DNA from: JBGVMW01 sp045125095
Lineage (GTDB): Bacteria; Bacillota; Clostridia; Lachnospirales; Lachnospiraceae
Assembly: GCA_045125095.1 (NCBI GenBank)
Contig: JBGVMW010000090.1
Location: forward strand, 1-41,168
Length of the DNA stretch: 41,168 bases
Direction of reading: 5' to 3'
The translations under genes were made by a program, and so were the position numbers. This document shows, piece after piece, positions 24,884 to 34,649 of this stretch. The notes beneath the pieces were generated by a model, which ran no database searches, was not told where the DNA came from, and saw nothing but the letters and a program-made list of their open reading frames with translations. Numbering within the stretch: the first letter of the stretch is position 1; the number at the start of each line of letters is the position of its first letter.

Positions 24884-25261
24884 CTACTTTCCGCTTCTGC
24901 TTTTCTTGACTACTTCAAGCCAGGTATCACGCATACCTCTGATTTCGTCCCTTGCACGCACTAATACTTCTTTATCTTTTTTCACATTTGCCTGAACCAA
25001 AAGAGACAGTATATAATTATATACTTTTTCAAACTCCTCAGACACCGGATAACGTTTATCCAGTGTCAGTATGAGTTCTTCAATGATTCGCTGTGCTTTT
25101 TTTAGATTATCATTCACCTTTGCATAGTCCTGATTATCTAATTCAGACTCTGCAATATTACAAAACTTAATCGCCCCATCATATAACATAGTAATAATAT
25201 CTTCCTTCGATGCTGTCTGCATCTTGGACTTACCATATACCTGTGCTACATTTACCGCCAT
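24884..25261 (-). CDS. fliS: Flagellar export chaperone FliS
   Basis: The 125-residue protein is typical FliS: AVNVAQVYGKSKMQTASKED, ITMLYDGAIKFCNIAESEL, DNLKKAQRIIEELILTLD, and the C-terminal VLVRARDEIRGMRDTWLEV. FliS binds the C-terminal D0 region of flagellin in the cytoplasm and keeps it unfolded for export. In Bacillus it also sets the free flagellin that controls FliW. It follows fliD by 74 bases and has AGGAGG eight bases before the ATG. Confidence 0.95.
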   Translation of the reverse strand: MAVNVAQVYGKSKMQTASKEDIITMLYDGAIKFCNIAESELDNQDYAKVNDNLKKAQRIIEELILTLDKRYPVSEEFEKVYNYILSLLVQANVKKDKEVLVRARDEIRGMRDTWLEVVKKSRSGK

Positions 25262-25335
25262 ATTAATTTCCTCCTAGCTGGATTATTTTCCGAACTGTAG
25301 CATTTATGCTTTCCCTTCCACAACTGACGTTTCCA

Positions 25336-27600
25336 TTATCCTAAGTATCCTGCCAACTGATTCTGCTGGCTCTGCAACTTAGCCAATGCTGTTTCCATTG
25401 CAGCAAACTGATTGTAATACTTGTCTTCCAGATCCGTCAACTTATCCTCATCTTTCGCTATCTGCTTATTCAATGTTACCAACTGGTTCTTCATATATAC
25501 ATCATTATAAAATGTAAGAGAGCTACTCAATGTTGTCTTTTTCATCTTATCTTGCATTGTACTGTACAGCTTGGTCATAACACCACTGAATACCTGCATA
25601 ACCGTATCCGGATCCGATTCCAAGGCTTCTCTTAACTTATTCGTACTTGCGGAATAGGTGTCATCATCTTCATCCCCTTGAATATGCTGCTTACCGCGCT
25701 CCGTATAAGCAGAAGATGTTCCTATGCCAAAACTTGCAAGAGAATACCGCTTACCATCTACCGTAACAGAGGTTAACATTGCATTTTTCATAGCATCCAT
25801 TACACTGCCAAGACTAGTATCTCTGCGCAAGAGGGAATTTTTAATCTTCGTCTCCCATTTTTCAATATCGGTATCAGACATTGCCTCACGCTCATCATCA
25901 GATAGCGGATCATACCCTCTCGCAGATTCTGCATAATATAATGTGTTCATTTCCTCAAGAATCGTATTATATTCATTGATGAAATCTTTAATCATGTTAT
26001 AAACAGCATCTGTATCATTCGTCACTGTGAAATTAATAACTTCGTCCTTAGCTGTTGTTCCTGTAAGTGTCAACGTAACACCATTTACCGTTGTCTCGTT
26101 AGAAGCTGATGTGAATTCCACACCATTCAATGTGAACTTAGCATCTACACCATCAATCTTTAACGCTCCTGTGTTCTCTGAACTTGTATTTTTAACATCT
26201 GCCTCTATTGCTTCCTTTGCATACTTTGCTTTGCTAATGAACATTGCATTTACTTCTGCTACAACACCTGCATTCTCAACATCATCTACGGTTTCCAACT
26301 TACCATCTACTACTGTAAGTCTACCTTCATTGCTATTAATCGTAGCTTTGTTCTTCGCTATCGTAGCTGCATTAGAATCCATCTGTTTCTTTGAAGCAAG
26401 TGCTTCTGTTACATCAGCAGCCTGCTTCACCAATTCCTGATAGGCATTGTAATCTGCATTATTTTCATCTGTGCAATCCGGATGCGCTTCTTTGAAATCA
26501 GTAACCTGTTTGTTAAGAATCTCAATGGCTTTGTCCATCTTCTTGTACAATTTCTGATCATCTGTTAAATCCGCATATCCTTCTTCTGCTTCCACCTCTG
26601 CAAATGCAGATGCATACGCATCATCTGCCAGCATAGCATTAAATACACCAACTTTATCATCATATGTATCCTGCAGGTTTTCATTCTGCGCTTCTAATGT
26701 ACCATTTTGCTTTGTCAGTTCTGTATTGCTTGCTTCTAATTTTTCTTTTTCTGCCTTATATGCACTGATACGAGTCTGGAGTTCCTTATCATAATACTGC
26801 TTCCACTGACTTCCTTCTGCTGTAATATTAGCCCGAATTTCTTCATCTGATAATGTTGCACCGAAAACGATTTTGCCATCATCATCGTATCCTATCGCAA
26901 GCCCGGCAGCTTCGCCCCAGAATGTATAATTCGCTTTGTCTGCCGCTGAAAGACTACCAGTAGTTAAGCCTAATGCCGATAATATACTGTTACCCTCTGC
27001 CGAGGTTGCTGTGAGTGAAAAATCAGAATCTAAGCCTGTCTTTTTCGAACTGATAAATATACGCTGGTTATTTACATCTAAGGATGCATTCACACCTGCA
27101 TTTCGTATACTTGTCAGCAATTCAGATACTGTAGTATCTTTTGTCACTTCAATATACTTAGACGTACTGCCAACTGTAAGGTTCAATGTACCTCCGGATG
27201 TAATACCTAACTCAGAAAGCTTTGTACTAGATGTTACCTTGCCACCGTCTGCCGTGCTAATTTCAGATCCAGTTAAATAACCAGCTGTGGCAAGTTCACT
27301 AATCTTAAGACTCTGTGAACCTAATGGTGCAGTGCTATTACCTGTTATCTTTACCTTATCCTCATTCGTACATGTAACCTTCTTTGTTCCATAACTGGAC
27401 TGTAGACGCAACTTTCCAACCTGATCTGTGTATAGCTTATACAGCTTTTTATTCAAATCCTGCCATTTTTCCTGCGTCCATTCTAACTTTGTCTTTTTAT
27501 CTACGGTTTTCTTATTTTTTAACTTCTGTGCTTCAATTAGACTTTGAACTAATGAATCTGTATCAAGTCCAGATATCATACCTGACATACGCACTGCCAT
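25336..27600 (-). CDS. fliD: Flagellar filament cap FliD, enlarged
   Basis: The N-terminal FliD domain (MSGMISGLDTDSLVQSLIEAQ, KLEWTQEKWQDLNKKLYKLY) and the C-terminal domain (DAVYNMIKDFINEYNTILEEMN, YNQFAAMETALAKLQSQQNQL) are clear. The protein is 754 residues, well above the usual 450-550. The extra part, roughly residues 255-450, is a charged coiled-coil-like insert (AEKEKLEASNTELTKQN, NKQVTDFKEAHPDC). FliD caps the growing filament and folds incoming flagellin. The insert should sit in an outer head domain and could serve adhesion or be an antigenic face. GGAGG precedes the ATG. The gene is co-transcribed with flaG and fliS. Confidence 0.95.
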   Translation of the reverse strand: MAVRMSGMISGLDTDSLVQSLIEAQKLKNKKTVDKKTKLEWTQEKWQDLNKKLYKLYTDQVGKLRLQSSYGTKKVTCTNEDKVKITGNSTAPLGSQSLKISELATAGYLTGSEISTADGGKVTSSTKLSELGITSGGTLNLTVGSTSKYIEVTKDTTVSELLTSIRNAGVNASLDVNNQRIFISSKKTGLDSDFSLTATSAEGNSILSALGLTTGSLSAADKANYTFWGEAAGLAIGYDDDGKIVFGATLSDEEIRANITAEGSQWKQYYDKELQTRISAYKAEKEKLEASNTELTKQNGTLEAQNENLQDTYDDKVGVFNAMLADDAYASAFAEVEAEEGYADLTDDQKLYKKMDKAIEILNKQVTDFKEAHPDCTDENNADYNAYQELVKQAADVTEALASKKQMDSNAATIAKNKATINSNEGRLTVVDGKLETVDDVENAGVVAEVNAMFISKAKYAKEAIEADVKNTSSENTGALKIDGVDAKFTLNGVEFTSASNETTVNGVTLTLTGTTAKDEVINFTVTNDTDAVYNMIKDFINEYNTILEEMNTLYYAESARGYDPLSDDEREAMSDTDIEKWETKIKNSLLRRDTSLGSVMDAMKNAMLTSVTVDGKRYSLASFGIGTSSAYTERGKQHIQGDEDDDTYSASTNKLREALESDPDTVMQVFSGVMTKLYSTMQDKMKKTTLSSSLTFYNDVYMKNQLVTLNKQIAKDEDKLTDLEDKYYNQFAAMETALAKLQSQQNQLAGYLG

Positions 27601-27615
27601 AGCAATTCCTCCTTA

Positions 27616-28023
27616 CTACCCACGCTCATCTACAATGAGACCAGCCTGTGCCAACATTTTCTCCACCATCTCTAATGTTTCCTCTGGTGGAATCTCTTTG
27701 ATTACTTCATCTGTAGTATCATCTACAATCTTAATCGAAACACGCTTCAGATTCTCATGATACTTGAAACGTACAGATGTGTGATTCGTTTTCAAAGACT
27801 CATTCACGCCATCAACCGCTCCTTTTACAAGATTGGTATTGACTTTCTCGTTCTTTTCTTGTTCTGTACCTGCCTGCACCTTTCCCGGCATATCAACCGT
27901 CTGCTTCTTTGTAGCCGCCGGACGAGGATTGCTTTTTTGTAAACTCGCCCCCACTACCTCTGCTTTTGAAACCGTCGTTTCTACCGGTGTTGTTGCAGCC
28001 TGCACTCCTCCTAAATTACTCAT
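27616..28023 (-). CDS. flaG: FlaG family protein
   Basis: The C-terminal 70 residues match FlaG: VRFKYHENLKRVSIKIVDDTTDEVIKEIPPEE followed by a helix to the end. In other genera FlaG limits filament length. The first 60 residues are a low-complexity linker rich in Thr, Val and Lys. I take the ATG at 28023, which has GGAGGTG five bases upstream; a longer frame to 28068 lacks any ribosome binding site. It is the first gene of the flaG-fliD-fliS transcript behind a sigma-28 type promoter. Confidence 0.88.
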   Translation of the reverse strand: MSNLGGVQAATTPVETTVSKAEVVGASLQKSNPRPAATKKQTVDMPGKVQAGTEQEKNEKVNTNLVKGAVDGVNESLKTNHTSVRFKYHENLKRVSIKIVDDTTDEVIKEIPPEETLEMVEKMLAQAGLIVDERG

Positions 28024-28133
28024 GCTTACACCTCCATGTTCTGCATTGGGCTTCTGAATATCATCCATGGAAAGAAACCCGGTGAATGTTACTAGCTACG
28101 ACATCTCGTAAATTATAAAAAGATGCCTTTCTA

Positions 28134-28171
28134 TGGTATATATCGACATTTTTTGTAATATATTTATACCA
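28134..28171 (-). promoter_or_regulatory. Sigma-28-type promoter of flaG-fliD-fliS within a dyad
   Basis: On the minus strand TAAA (28163-28166), 15 bases, then GTCGATAT (28140-28147), two bases off the consensus GCCGATAA. A perfect 7-base dyad, TGGTATA (28134-28140) with TATACCA (28165-28171), brackets the promoter exactly and could be an operator. Confidence 0.7.
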
Positions 28172-28173
28172 TT

Positions 28174-28389
28174 TTATAAACCTTTTAACTCTTCTACGTG
28201 CGATGCATCAATCATCGCACTTTCATTTTCTTCTTTTATCTGATTAAAGATCTCTTTTCGATAGATAGGAACTGTCTTCGGTGCATTGATGCCCACTTTT
28301 ATCTGGTCACCTTTTACATCCAGAATCGTCACCTCTACATCATTGTTGATGATAATGGATTCGCCTACCTTTCTTGTCAATGCTAACAT
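28174..28389 (-). CDS. csrA: Carbon storage regulator CsrA
   Basis: The 71-residue protein is canonical: MLALTRKVGESIIINNDVEV at the N-terminus, where the RNA-contacting strand begins, and GINAPKTVPIYRKEI. It binds GGA motifs in RNA hairpins. Here the flagellin leader provides such a hairpin. The ATG at 28389 has GAGGTG upstream; a longer frame to 28473 overlaps fliW and is spurious. It follows fliW by 19 bases, the usual arrangement for the FliW-CsrA partner switch. Confidence 0.97.
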   Translation of the reverse strand: MLALTRKVGESIIINNDVEVTILDVKGDQIKVGINAPKTVPIYRKEIFNQIKEENESAMIDASHVEELKGL

Positions 28390-28408
28390 ATGAACACCTC
28401 TCCGCCTA

Positions 28409-28867
28409 TTATTCAGACTTTTCTTTATTCGCCTGTAGAATATCATAAATAGGAAAACGAACAGGCTGGTCATCTTCCACTATCAGTTGTACTGCACGAT
28501 TATTCAATGTATTTATAATCATTGGCCCCTTAAGATTAATCGTCATCTGCGTTATGTCAGACGGCACACGCAGCGTCACTAAAATAAATAAATCATTCTC
28601 ATCATTATACTCACCAAGCCGCTCTAACACTTTATCATTCACAAGTGGTTCGTATTTCTCCAATACGACCATCGGGTCGATTACCGGCAAAGCCATCGCT
28701 CCATCATCTAAGGACTGCATCCAGCGAATCTGGCTGTCTTTTTTTTCGCAATCATAAATTAAGGTGAACCGTTTCATATCCGGCATGCCGATAATTCCCT
28801 TTTCAAATGTAATCACTTTGCTTTCTTCTATATCGATTTCCCCAAATAATCTGGTGTTTACTACCAT
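28409..28867 (-). CDS. fliW: Flagellar assembly factor FliW
   Basis: The 152-residue protein matches FliW throughout: FGEIDIEESKVITFEKGI, GMPDMKRFTLIYD, ALPVIDPMVV, NLKGPMIIN and the late helix. FliW is an allosteric antagonist of CsrA and also binds flagellin; flagellin export frees FliW to sequester CsrA and allow flagellin translation. The order flgL-fliW-csrA is conserved across Firmicutes. It starts 23 bases after flgL. Confidence 0.97.
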   Translation of the reverse strand: MVVNTRLFGEIDIEESKVITFEKGIIGMPDMKRFTLIYDCEKKDSQIRWMQSLDDGAMALPVIDPMVVLEKYEPLVNDKVLERLGEYNDENDLFILVTLRVPSDITQMTINLKGPMIINTLNNRAVQLIVEDDQPVRFPIYDILQANKEKSE

Positions 28868-28890
28868 ATACTTCCTCCCTAACTATTTCG

Positions 28891-30807
28891 TTAAATATAT
28901 TCTAACAGTGAAACCTGCGATATCTTACCAACGGCGGTAAGAGATGCCTCGTATGCCGTTAATGCTGATGTATATTCTGTCATAATTTCTTCTAAGTCTT
29001 TATCTACATTTGTTGACTGTAAGGATTTTACATTATTTTTCTGATCCGTCATTCTGGTGGTAATCACTTTTACCTGTGCCAGTCGGTTACCCACATTTGC
29101 AAGTTTTGCAGAAACATCGGTCATGTAGGATTTTATAGAGGTAATGCTATTTCCCAACAATGTCTGTAATACGTTTTTTGCAGCGGACGTTTCTTTTTCA
29201 GCAGCATCTAACATACTGTTCAATGCGTTCTGACTAGCATCATCTGCATATCTTGCATCCTCTAACATAGACTTAATATCTGTTACTTTCTGATCTGCCG
29301 TTAAATTTTCCTGTAATGCACGGATTAAATCATCAATATCACGCGCCATATCCATCTGAAATACTTCACTGGCTGTTGTGTTGATATGAATTGTCTGATT
29401 CGTAGCTACGGTATATTCTATCTTATCCTGTTCAAAATAGTATGGTTGCCAATCTTCGCTATCCGGTTTTGTCATATCAACGCAATCAAATAACTGCTCC
29501 GGACGTACGTCATATTGTTCAAATCCACTCTTGCGGTAAGTAACGCTAATTGGTTCCTTACCATTCACTGTCAGCAATCCCTCCAATTCGCTACGCACCA
29601 CATCACTAATTAATAATTCTCCTGTTTCCGTAAGAAATGTGATTTTGCCTTCTTTATTTTCATTGGCAGTCACCATATCTTTATATACAGTATCTAGTTC
29701 ACTTGCATCACTGCCATCACAATAATTATCAATTTTCAATTCATAAGAAGCTTCTAAATCACCAACAATCACACCATTTAAGGCGGTTGTAATTGTCAAC
29801 TTGGTAGATTCCGCTGTCAGCTTATTATCTGCCAGATTAAGTCCTTTATTACTGGACTTTGCCAAATAACTATCCGTAAATTCTACTATCAGATTACCCT
29901 CACTATTGATACGTGCTGAAATGGAATCGGAATTTCCACTGTCTTCTACAAACCGCCCCGCCTTATCTAATGTCCACTTATTAGGGGATGCTCCATCTGT
30001 AATTGTTACACTTGTTGTTCCATCGCTGTTATTCTGAATTGTAATCTTGCCGGCTCCACCATTGATATCAACGATGTTTTTGCCATCTTCAACTTTACGT
30101 GTAGCCGCAATGTCCGCAACCTTTTTATACTCAATGCTGTTGATTGCTTTTGCTTCCCCGTCATCTGTCGCACTATTTTCAAGCTGATCATAGCTAAGAC
30201 GTATACTAGATACCGTAAGATCTGTTGGAAGATTCGCGTTTGTCACCACGCCAAGATTGTTTGTGTCAATGGTTGTTTTGTTGGCAATATAAATCTTACT
30301 TTTGATATCTGTTGCTGACAAATTTTCTGTTATCTGGTAACGTGTATCTGATGAGTCCTTCGGAAACGTTACATCGCTATCGGTACGATATCCACTAAAA
30401 AGTGTTCTTCCCGCATAATCTGCATTGGCTTCGGAATAGATACTATTCTTATAAGACTCCAATGATTCTATTAATTTTGCACGGTCAAGCGCTTCCTGAT
30501 CGGAAGCTGCCTGCACCAGTTCACTGTACATGTATTGCATCATATTTCCCACGGAATCCAATGTATCCTCTGTCAATTCTAACCAGGACTGGGCATCCGG
30601 AAGGTTACGTTTCACATACTGGGTGATCTGATTACTTGTACTGCGCAGACGCAATGCACGCATTGCAATAATCGGATCATCCGAAGGTCTGCTTATTCTT
30701 TTCCCTGTGGTATACTGTGTCTGTAACACATTCAACCGATTTTTATTTGTATTTACATTGCGAATAGAAGTCTGACTAATCATACTGTCTGTTACACGCA
30801 TTGCCAT
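28891..30807 (-). CDS. flgL: Hook-filament junction protein FlgL, enlarged
   Basis: The N-terminal 150 residues are flagellin-like D0/D1 of FlgL (MRVTDSMISQTSIRNVNTNKNRLN, SRPSDDPIIAMRALRLRS, ANADYAGRTLFSGYRT). The C-terminal 130 residues close the domain (KNVLQTLLGNSITSIKSYM, EEIMTEYTSALTAYEASL). Between them lie some 350 residues of Asn/Thr/Asp-rich beta sequence, making 638 residues in total, about twice the Bacillus FlgL. The insert would project from the junction. It follows the second flgK by 27 bases with GGGGGA as ribosome binding site. Confidence 0.93.
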   Translation of the reverse strand: MAMRVTDSMISQTSIRNVNTNKNRLNVLQTQYTTGKRISRPSDDPIIAMRALRLRSTSNQITQYVKRNLPDAQSWLELTEDTLDSVGNMMQYMYSELVQAASDQEALDRAKLIESLESYKNSIYSEANADYAGRTLFSGYRTDSDVTFPKDSSDTRYQITENLSATDIKSKIYIANKTTIDTNNLGVVTNANLPTDLTVSSIRLSYDQLENSATDDGEAKAINSIEYKKVADIAATRKVEDGKNIVDINGGAGKITIQNNSDGTTSVTITDGASPNKWTLDKAGRFVEDSGNSDSISARINSEGNLIVEFTDSYLAKSSNKGLNLADNKLTAESTKLTITTALNGVIVGDLEASYELKIDNYCDGSDASELDTVYKDMVTANENKEGKITFLTETGELLISDVVRSELEGLLTVNGKEPISVTYRKSGFEQYDVRPEQLFDCVDMTKPDSEDWQPYYFEQDKIEYTVATNQTIHINTTASEVFQMDMARDIDDLIRALQENLTADQKVTDIKSMLEDARYADDASQNALNSMLDAAEKETSAAKNVLQTLLGNSITSIKSYMTDVSAKLANVGNRLAQVKVITTRMTDQKNNVKSLQSTNVDKDLEEIMTEYTSALTAYEASLTAVGKISQVSLLEYI

Positions 30808-30834
30808 GATAAGTTCCCCCTTTTTACTCTATTT

Positions 30835-32712
30835 TTATACACCTGTCTCTAAAATCAATCGATCGTATATTTCTGTCATAGTTGTTATCATTCTTGCACA
30901 AAGTTCATATGCATTCTGGAATTTCACAAGGTCTACTGCTTCCTCGTCTTTATCTACTGCTGACACAGAAAGTCTTTTCAAATCAATTGAGTTTACAATA
31001 TTATCGTAATTATCTACCAATGTATTGGAACGGTTCATATCCATAGATACATCTGTTAAAATACACTGCAAAAATTCTCTAGGAGAAGAACCGCGATACA
31101 AATTCTTCTGGTCGGATAAATTCACTAATTTTTCAATAATATCATATTGTTCCACACCATTTGTAATATCCGTGGTAGTCGCTAATCTACTCGGATCAGC
31201 AACCAGTTCTCCCGCAACCTTAAACGTTTCTGCTGTCAGGAAATAATAACTTGTGTTTTCTGTTGAGCCATCACAATATCCAAACTCACTGCTAAATCCT
31301 GTTTCAAACGTGGACATATGCTGTTCTAAACCACTTACCTTATTATCACAGGTAAAGAAGTTGCCGGATGGGTTTCCGTTCAAGTCCTCATTTCCCTCGT
31401 AAATTGCATTGAATTCCTCTGCGTATTTTCTGATAAACTGGTTCATCTGCGACATATAATATGGAATACCCATATAATTTCTATTAGACCCTACTGAAAC
31501 AGACTTACCTATCATCAAAGAATCGGCATCCGGTATCTTTGCGGAATCATCCAGGTGGAAAATATATTCATATTCACCTTTACTGTTCACAGTCAATTCA
31601 AATGAATCATATTCCATATATGCAGCACCTACTTTTACTATTCCATTCTGTGGAATATTCAAAGAATATATATCCTGTACACTACAACCACTAATCTTAA
31701 ATGTCTTTGTACTTACATCTGCCTCCGTAACAGTACCCGTTAAATTCTCACAATTGTCACCATCACGAATATCCAGCAATGCTTTTAACTGACCACCAGT
31801 AGAAGCACCCCTTGTGTTAAACGAAAGACCATTACTCCAACTTAAGTCATATAAACCTTCCACATCACACTGATTTACCTTCTCGTCTGTTGAGCGCGGT
31901 GTCAATTCAATTGTATTAAATTCAAATGTACTCACTAATACCTGTCCATTAATACGAACCTCATATGTGGTTGCACCAGTATAATGATCTGGATTCGCAC
32001 TATTTACCACATCCGCTTCTGACACGGTGGTCGGAACATAGTAAGATAATTCATCAATCAAAAGAGCACGTTTGTCACGAAGGTCATTTGCCTGACCACT
32101 ATTCATTTCAATTGTATTAATCTGCTTATTTAATACAGATATTTCTTCTCCAATGGAATTGATTCTGGTTACAATATTTTTAATCTCTAAATTACACTCT
32201 GACTGCAAGCTCTGCATACTGTTATACAGATCATTGAAATATTGTGTTAATGTCTGTCCCTGACTAACCATTGTAGTTCTTGTTTCTGCTGTACCATCGC
32301 TTTTCTTTACTTCCTGCATCGCATTATTAAATGCATCGAAAATAGATACAAAATCGTCTGCTGTTGATACATTTTCGGTATCAGCAACCACACTACCCAT
32401 AAAATAGTTCTCTATTTGAAACATATAATACTGATGGCTCTCCGCTGTACCCAGTCTCTGGTTATTGTTCCAATACTGATAATCATAAAATTCATTTCGG
32501 TATTGCTTCACACCTGTCGTTTTGACACCCATACCAAGCATACCCTGATTGGAACTTAATTTTAGCGCATCTGCTGCTGTTCTTACTGTATATTGCTTAC
32601 AATACCCTTCTGTATCTGCATTCGCTGCATTATGTGCTGTTGTATTTAATGCTAACTGATAGGTTCCCAAACCCGAACTAGCAACATATAAACCTGTAAA
32701 CATTGATGCCAT
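30835..32712 (-). CDS. flgK: Hook-associated protein FlgK, second paralogue
   Basis: This 625-residue protein has the FlgK N-terminus (LYVASSGLGTYQLALNTTAHNAANADTEGYCKQYTV), the coiled region NKQINTIEMNSGQANDLRDKRALLIDELS, and the C-terminal LVKFQNAYELCARMITTMTEIYD. It differs clearly from the adjacent FlgK (32728-34626), with Cys residues and a different middle domain, so it is an old divergence and not a recent duplication. Only 15 bases separate the two. It may form part of the hook-filament junction together with the first FlgK or replace it. Confidence 0.9.
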   Translation of the reverse strand: MASMFTGLYVASSGLGTYQLALNTTAHNAANADTEGYCKQYTVRTAADALKLSSNQGMLGMGVKTTGVKQYRNEFYDYQYWNNNQRLGTAESHQYYMFQIENYFMGSVVADTENVSTADDFVSIFDAFNNAMQEVKKSDGTAETRTTMVSQGQTLTQYFNDLYNSMQSLQSECNLEIKNIVTRINSIGEEISVLNKQINTIEMNSGQANDLRDKRALLIDELSYYVPTTVSEADVVNSANPDHYTGATTYEVRINGQVLVSTFEFNTIELTPRSTDEKVNQCDVEGLYDLSWSNGLSFNTRGASTGGQLKALLDIRDGDNCENLTGTVTEADVSTKTFKISGCSVQDIYSLNIPQNGIVKVGAAYMEYDSFELTVNSKGEYEYIFHLDDSAKIPDADSLMIGKSVSVGSNRNYMGIPYYMSQMNQFIRKYAEEFNAIYEGNEDLNGNPSGNFFTCDNKVSGLEQHMSTFETGFSSEFGYCDGSTENTSYYFLTAETFKVAGELVADPSRLATTTDITNGVEQYDIIEKLVNLSDQKNLYRGSSPREFLQCILTDVSMDMNRSNTLVDNYDNIVNSIDLKRLSVSAVDKDEEAVDLVKFQNAYELCARMITTMTEIYDRLILETGV

Positions 32713-32727
32713 ATTTGTTACCCCCTA

Positions 32728-34626
32728 TTATCCCAATGATGTTAATAAATGTTCTAACATCTCATTAATTACGTTAAAATATCTGGACGCTGCATTATAA
32801 GCATTCTGATAACGAACCATATTCGTCAACTCTTCGTCTGAACTTACACCTATAACACCTTGTCTTGTACCATCCACGGAGGCTGTTGCACTTACTTCGT
32901 TGTCATAAATGTTTCCATATTTTTCTGTCAGTCCTCCAATTTCATTTATAAACGTGGTGTAATACTCGTTAAAGCTTATTTCTCCTCTTGTACATGGATT
33001 CAGGCCCTTAAATGGTTGATCCCATATTCCTGCGAGAGCCTCTGCTTTTTCTTTATTTATCTTTCCATCATCTGTCTTGAAATTAAGTTTGGCATTATCT
33101 TCTACAATATCCTGATTAATCACCAGATTACGAATCGAATAAAGCGTTTCTGTGGCAAATGGATCTGTATTTTCGTAAGAATATTTATTATTCTGGCTAT
33201 GGTAAATATCTGTGGCATCCTGATACTGTTCTTCATTCATAACATAATAACCATTTACATCTACCAAAAATCCTTCATTGGTCAATGTATATGTACCGGT
33301 TGCACTAACCTCATATTTGCCGGTTGTCTCATTGAATGCAAACTTCACTTGATCGGTGGTACCGTTTGTAACGTAGAAGCCATCCTCTCCCTTAGTCGCG
33401 CCATTCGCAACCACTGTTGCAAGCTCACTGTCACTCAATTTTGCAAAGCGTTCTGATACTGTATAACGAACAAATAATTCTTCCGGTGCTTGATTTCCAC
33501 TAGCCGCATAAGTATCCTGGCAAAGAATGTCATTAATTGCTGTAACGATACCATTTACAAGCTGATCAAACTCTGCCTGCGCTTTCATAACTACTGACGT
33601 ATTGATTGTTTCATTATATGCCTTTTCTGCTTCTTCTTCTGTCATTGAATTGCCAGTCACGCCATCTACTGCTCTGTTCAACATTTCAATATCTGCATAT
33701 GTTGCACGATGTGTACCGCGCGCTTGTACCAAACCTTTTAAATATCCGATATCATTGTCGTTGTTCGCACTTACATATACATTCGGCTGGAACACCTGCT
33801 GATTATCTAACTGTGGCCATACCGGTGTGTAGAATCCTGTTGATGCATCTGCCACTTCAACGTCCATTTTGTATACCTGTGCTGCGTTGACAAATGTAAC
33901 TCCTTCAATTTTAACGTTTACATAGCCATGTGCATCTGTTTCATACGTAATATCCACAAGACTTGCCAACTCATCTAATGCCAAGTTTCTTGCATCACGA
34001 TAATCATTTGCATCCTCAACATTTCCCGCTTCAATAGCAGCAATCTTATGATTTGTCTCATATATAATATTTCCCAGTTCGTTTATACGATCCACTTTTG
34101 ATTTTATCTGGTTGTTTAAATTGTCCTGATACTCACAAAGTCCTGTATAAATATTCTGTGCACGTTCTAAAAACTGTGTAGCTTTTAATACAAAAAATTC
34201 TTTATTTACACTACTTTCCGGGTCCTTTGCCAATTCATTCATGGCATATTGCAATTCTGATATTGATTTTTGTACACTAGCACTGTTATCTTCGGAAAAG
34301 TTTTCCTGAAAATATGTTTCCACTTCATATGCCGCATTATACATACACTCATAATACCCAGAACGACCCACTTCTGTACGGTACTTTCTATCTAAAAACA
34401 TATCTCGAAACTGTGTCACGTCTGCGATAGATACTCCAAGACCTACTTGCTGTGTAGATATCGCTGCATTACCAACATTAAGGTACGCACGATCTGATTG
34501 CACCACATTCTGCTTTACATATCCTTTTGTATCCACATTGGATAAATTATGCGAGGTGGTATTCAAAGAACTCATGCCCGCCTGCATACCGGATGTACCC
34601 ACATAAAGGCTACTGATTAAACCCAT
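32728..34626 (-). CDS. flgK: Hook-associated protein FlgK, first paralogue
   Basis: The 632-residue protein carries FlgK hallmarks: LYVGTSGMQAGMSSLNTTSHNLSNVDTKGYVKQ at the N-terminus, NHKIAAIEAGNVEDANDYRDARNLALDEL in the D1 helix and MVRYQNAYNAASRYFNVINEML at the C-terminus. It forms the first junction ring between hook and filament. The middle part (about residues 270-480) is variable. It follows flgN by 23 bases with AGGAGG upstream. Plus-strand reading frames over this gene are shadows. Confidence 0.93.
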   Translation of the reverse strand: MGLISSLYVGTSGMQAGMSSLNTTSHNLSNVDTKGYVKQNVVQSDRAYLNVGNAAISTQQVGLGVSIADVTQFRDMFLDRKYRTEVGRSGYYECMYNAAYEVETYFQENFSEDNSASVQKSISELQYAMNELAKDPESSVNKEFFVLKATQFLERAQNIYTGLCEYQDNLNNQIKSKVDRINELGNIIYETNHKIAAIEAGNVEDANDYRDARNLALDELASLVDITYETDAHGYVNVKIEGVTFVNAAQVYKMDVEVADASTGFYTPVWPQLDNQQVFQPNVYVSANNDNDIGYLKGLVQARGTHRATYADIEMLNRAVDGVTGNSMTEEEAEKAYNETINTSVVMKAQAEFDQLVNGIVTAINDILCQDTYAASGNQAPEELFVRYTVSERFAKLSDSELATVVANGATKGEDGFYVTNGTTDQVKFAFNETTGKYEVSATGTYTLTNEGFLVDVNGYYVMNEEQYQDATDIYHSQNNKYSYENTDPFATETLYSIRNLVINQDIVEDNAKLNFKTDDGKINKEKAEALAGIWDQPFKGLNPCTRGEISFNEYYTTFINEIGGLTEKYGNIYDNEVSATASVDGTRQGVIGVSSDEELTNMVRYQNAYNAASRYFNVINEMLEHLLTSLG

Positions 34627-34649
34627 TTTTTATTTCCTCCTATAACTCC

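Noticed and set aside
26027..26440. Plus-strand frame opposite fliD
   Set aside because: Low-complexity Ser/Thr/Phe translation typical of the reverse frame of a hydrophilic coiled coil; FliD is certain here.
28390..28473. N-terminal extension of CsrA
   Set aside because: It overlaps the fliW end. CsrA proteins start MLxLTRK and the ATG at 28389 has a good ribosome binding site.
32860..33456. Long plus-strand frame (198 codons) opposite flgK
   Set aside because: Composition is Cys/Ile-rich and lacks a ribosome binding site. The minus strand encodes a clear FlgK, so this is a shadow.
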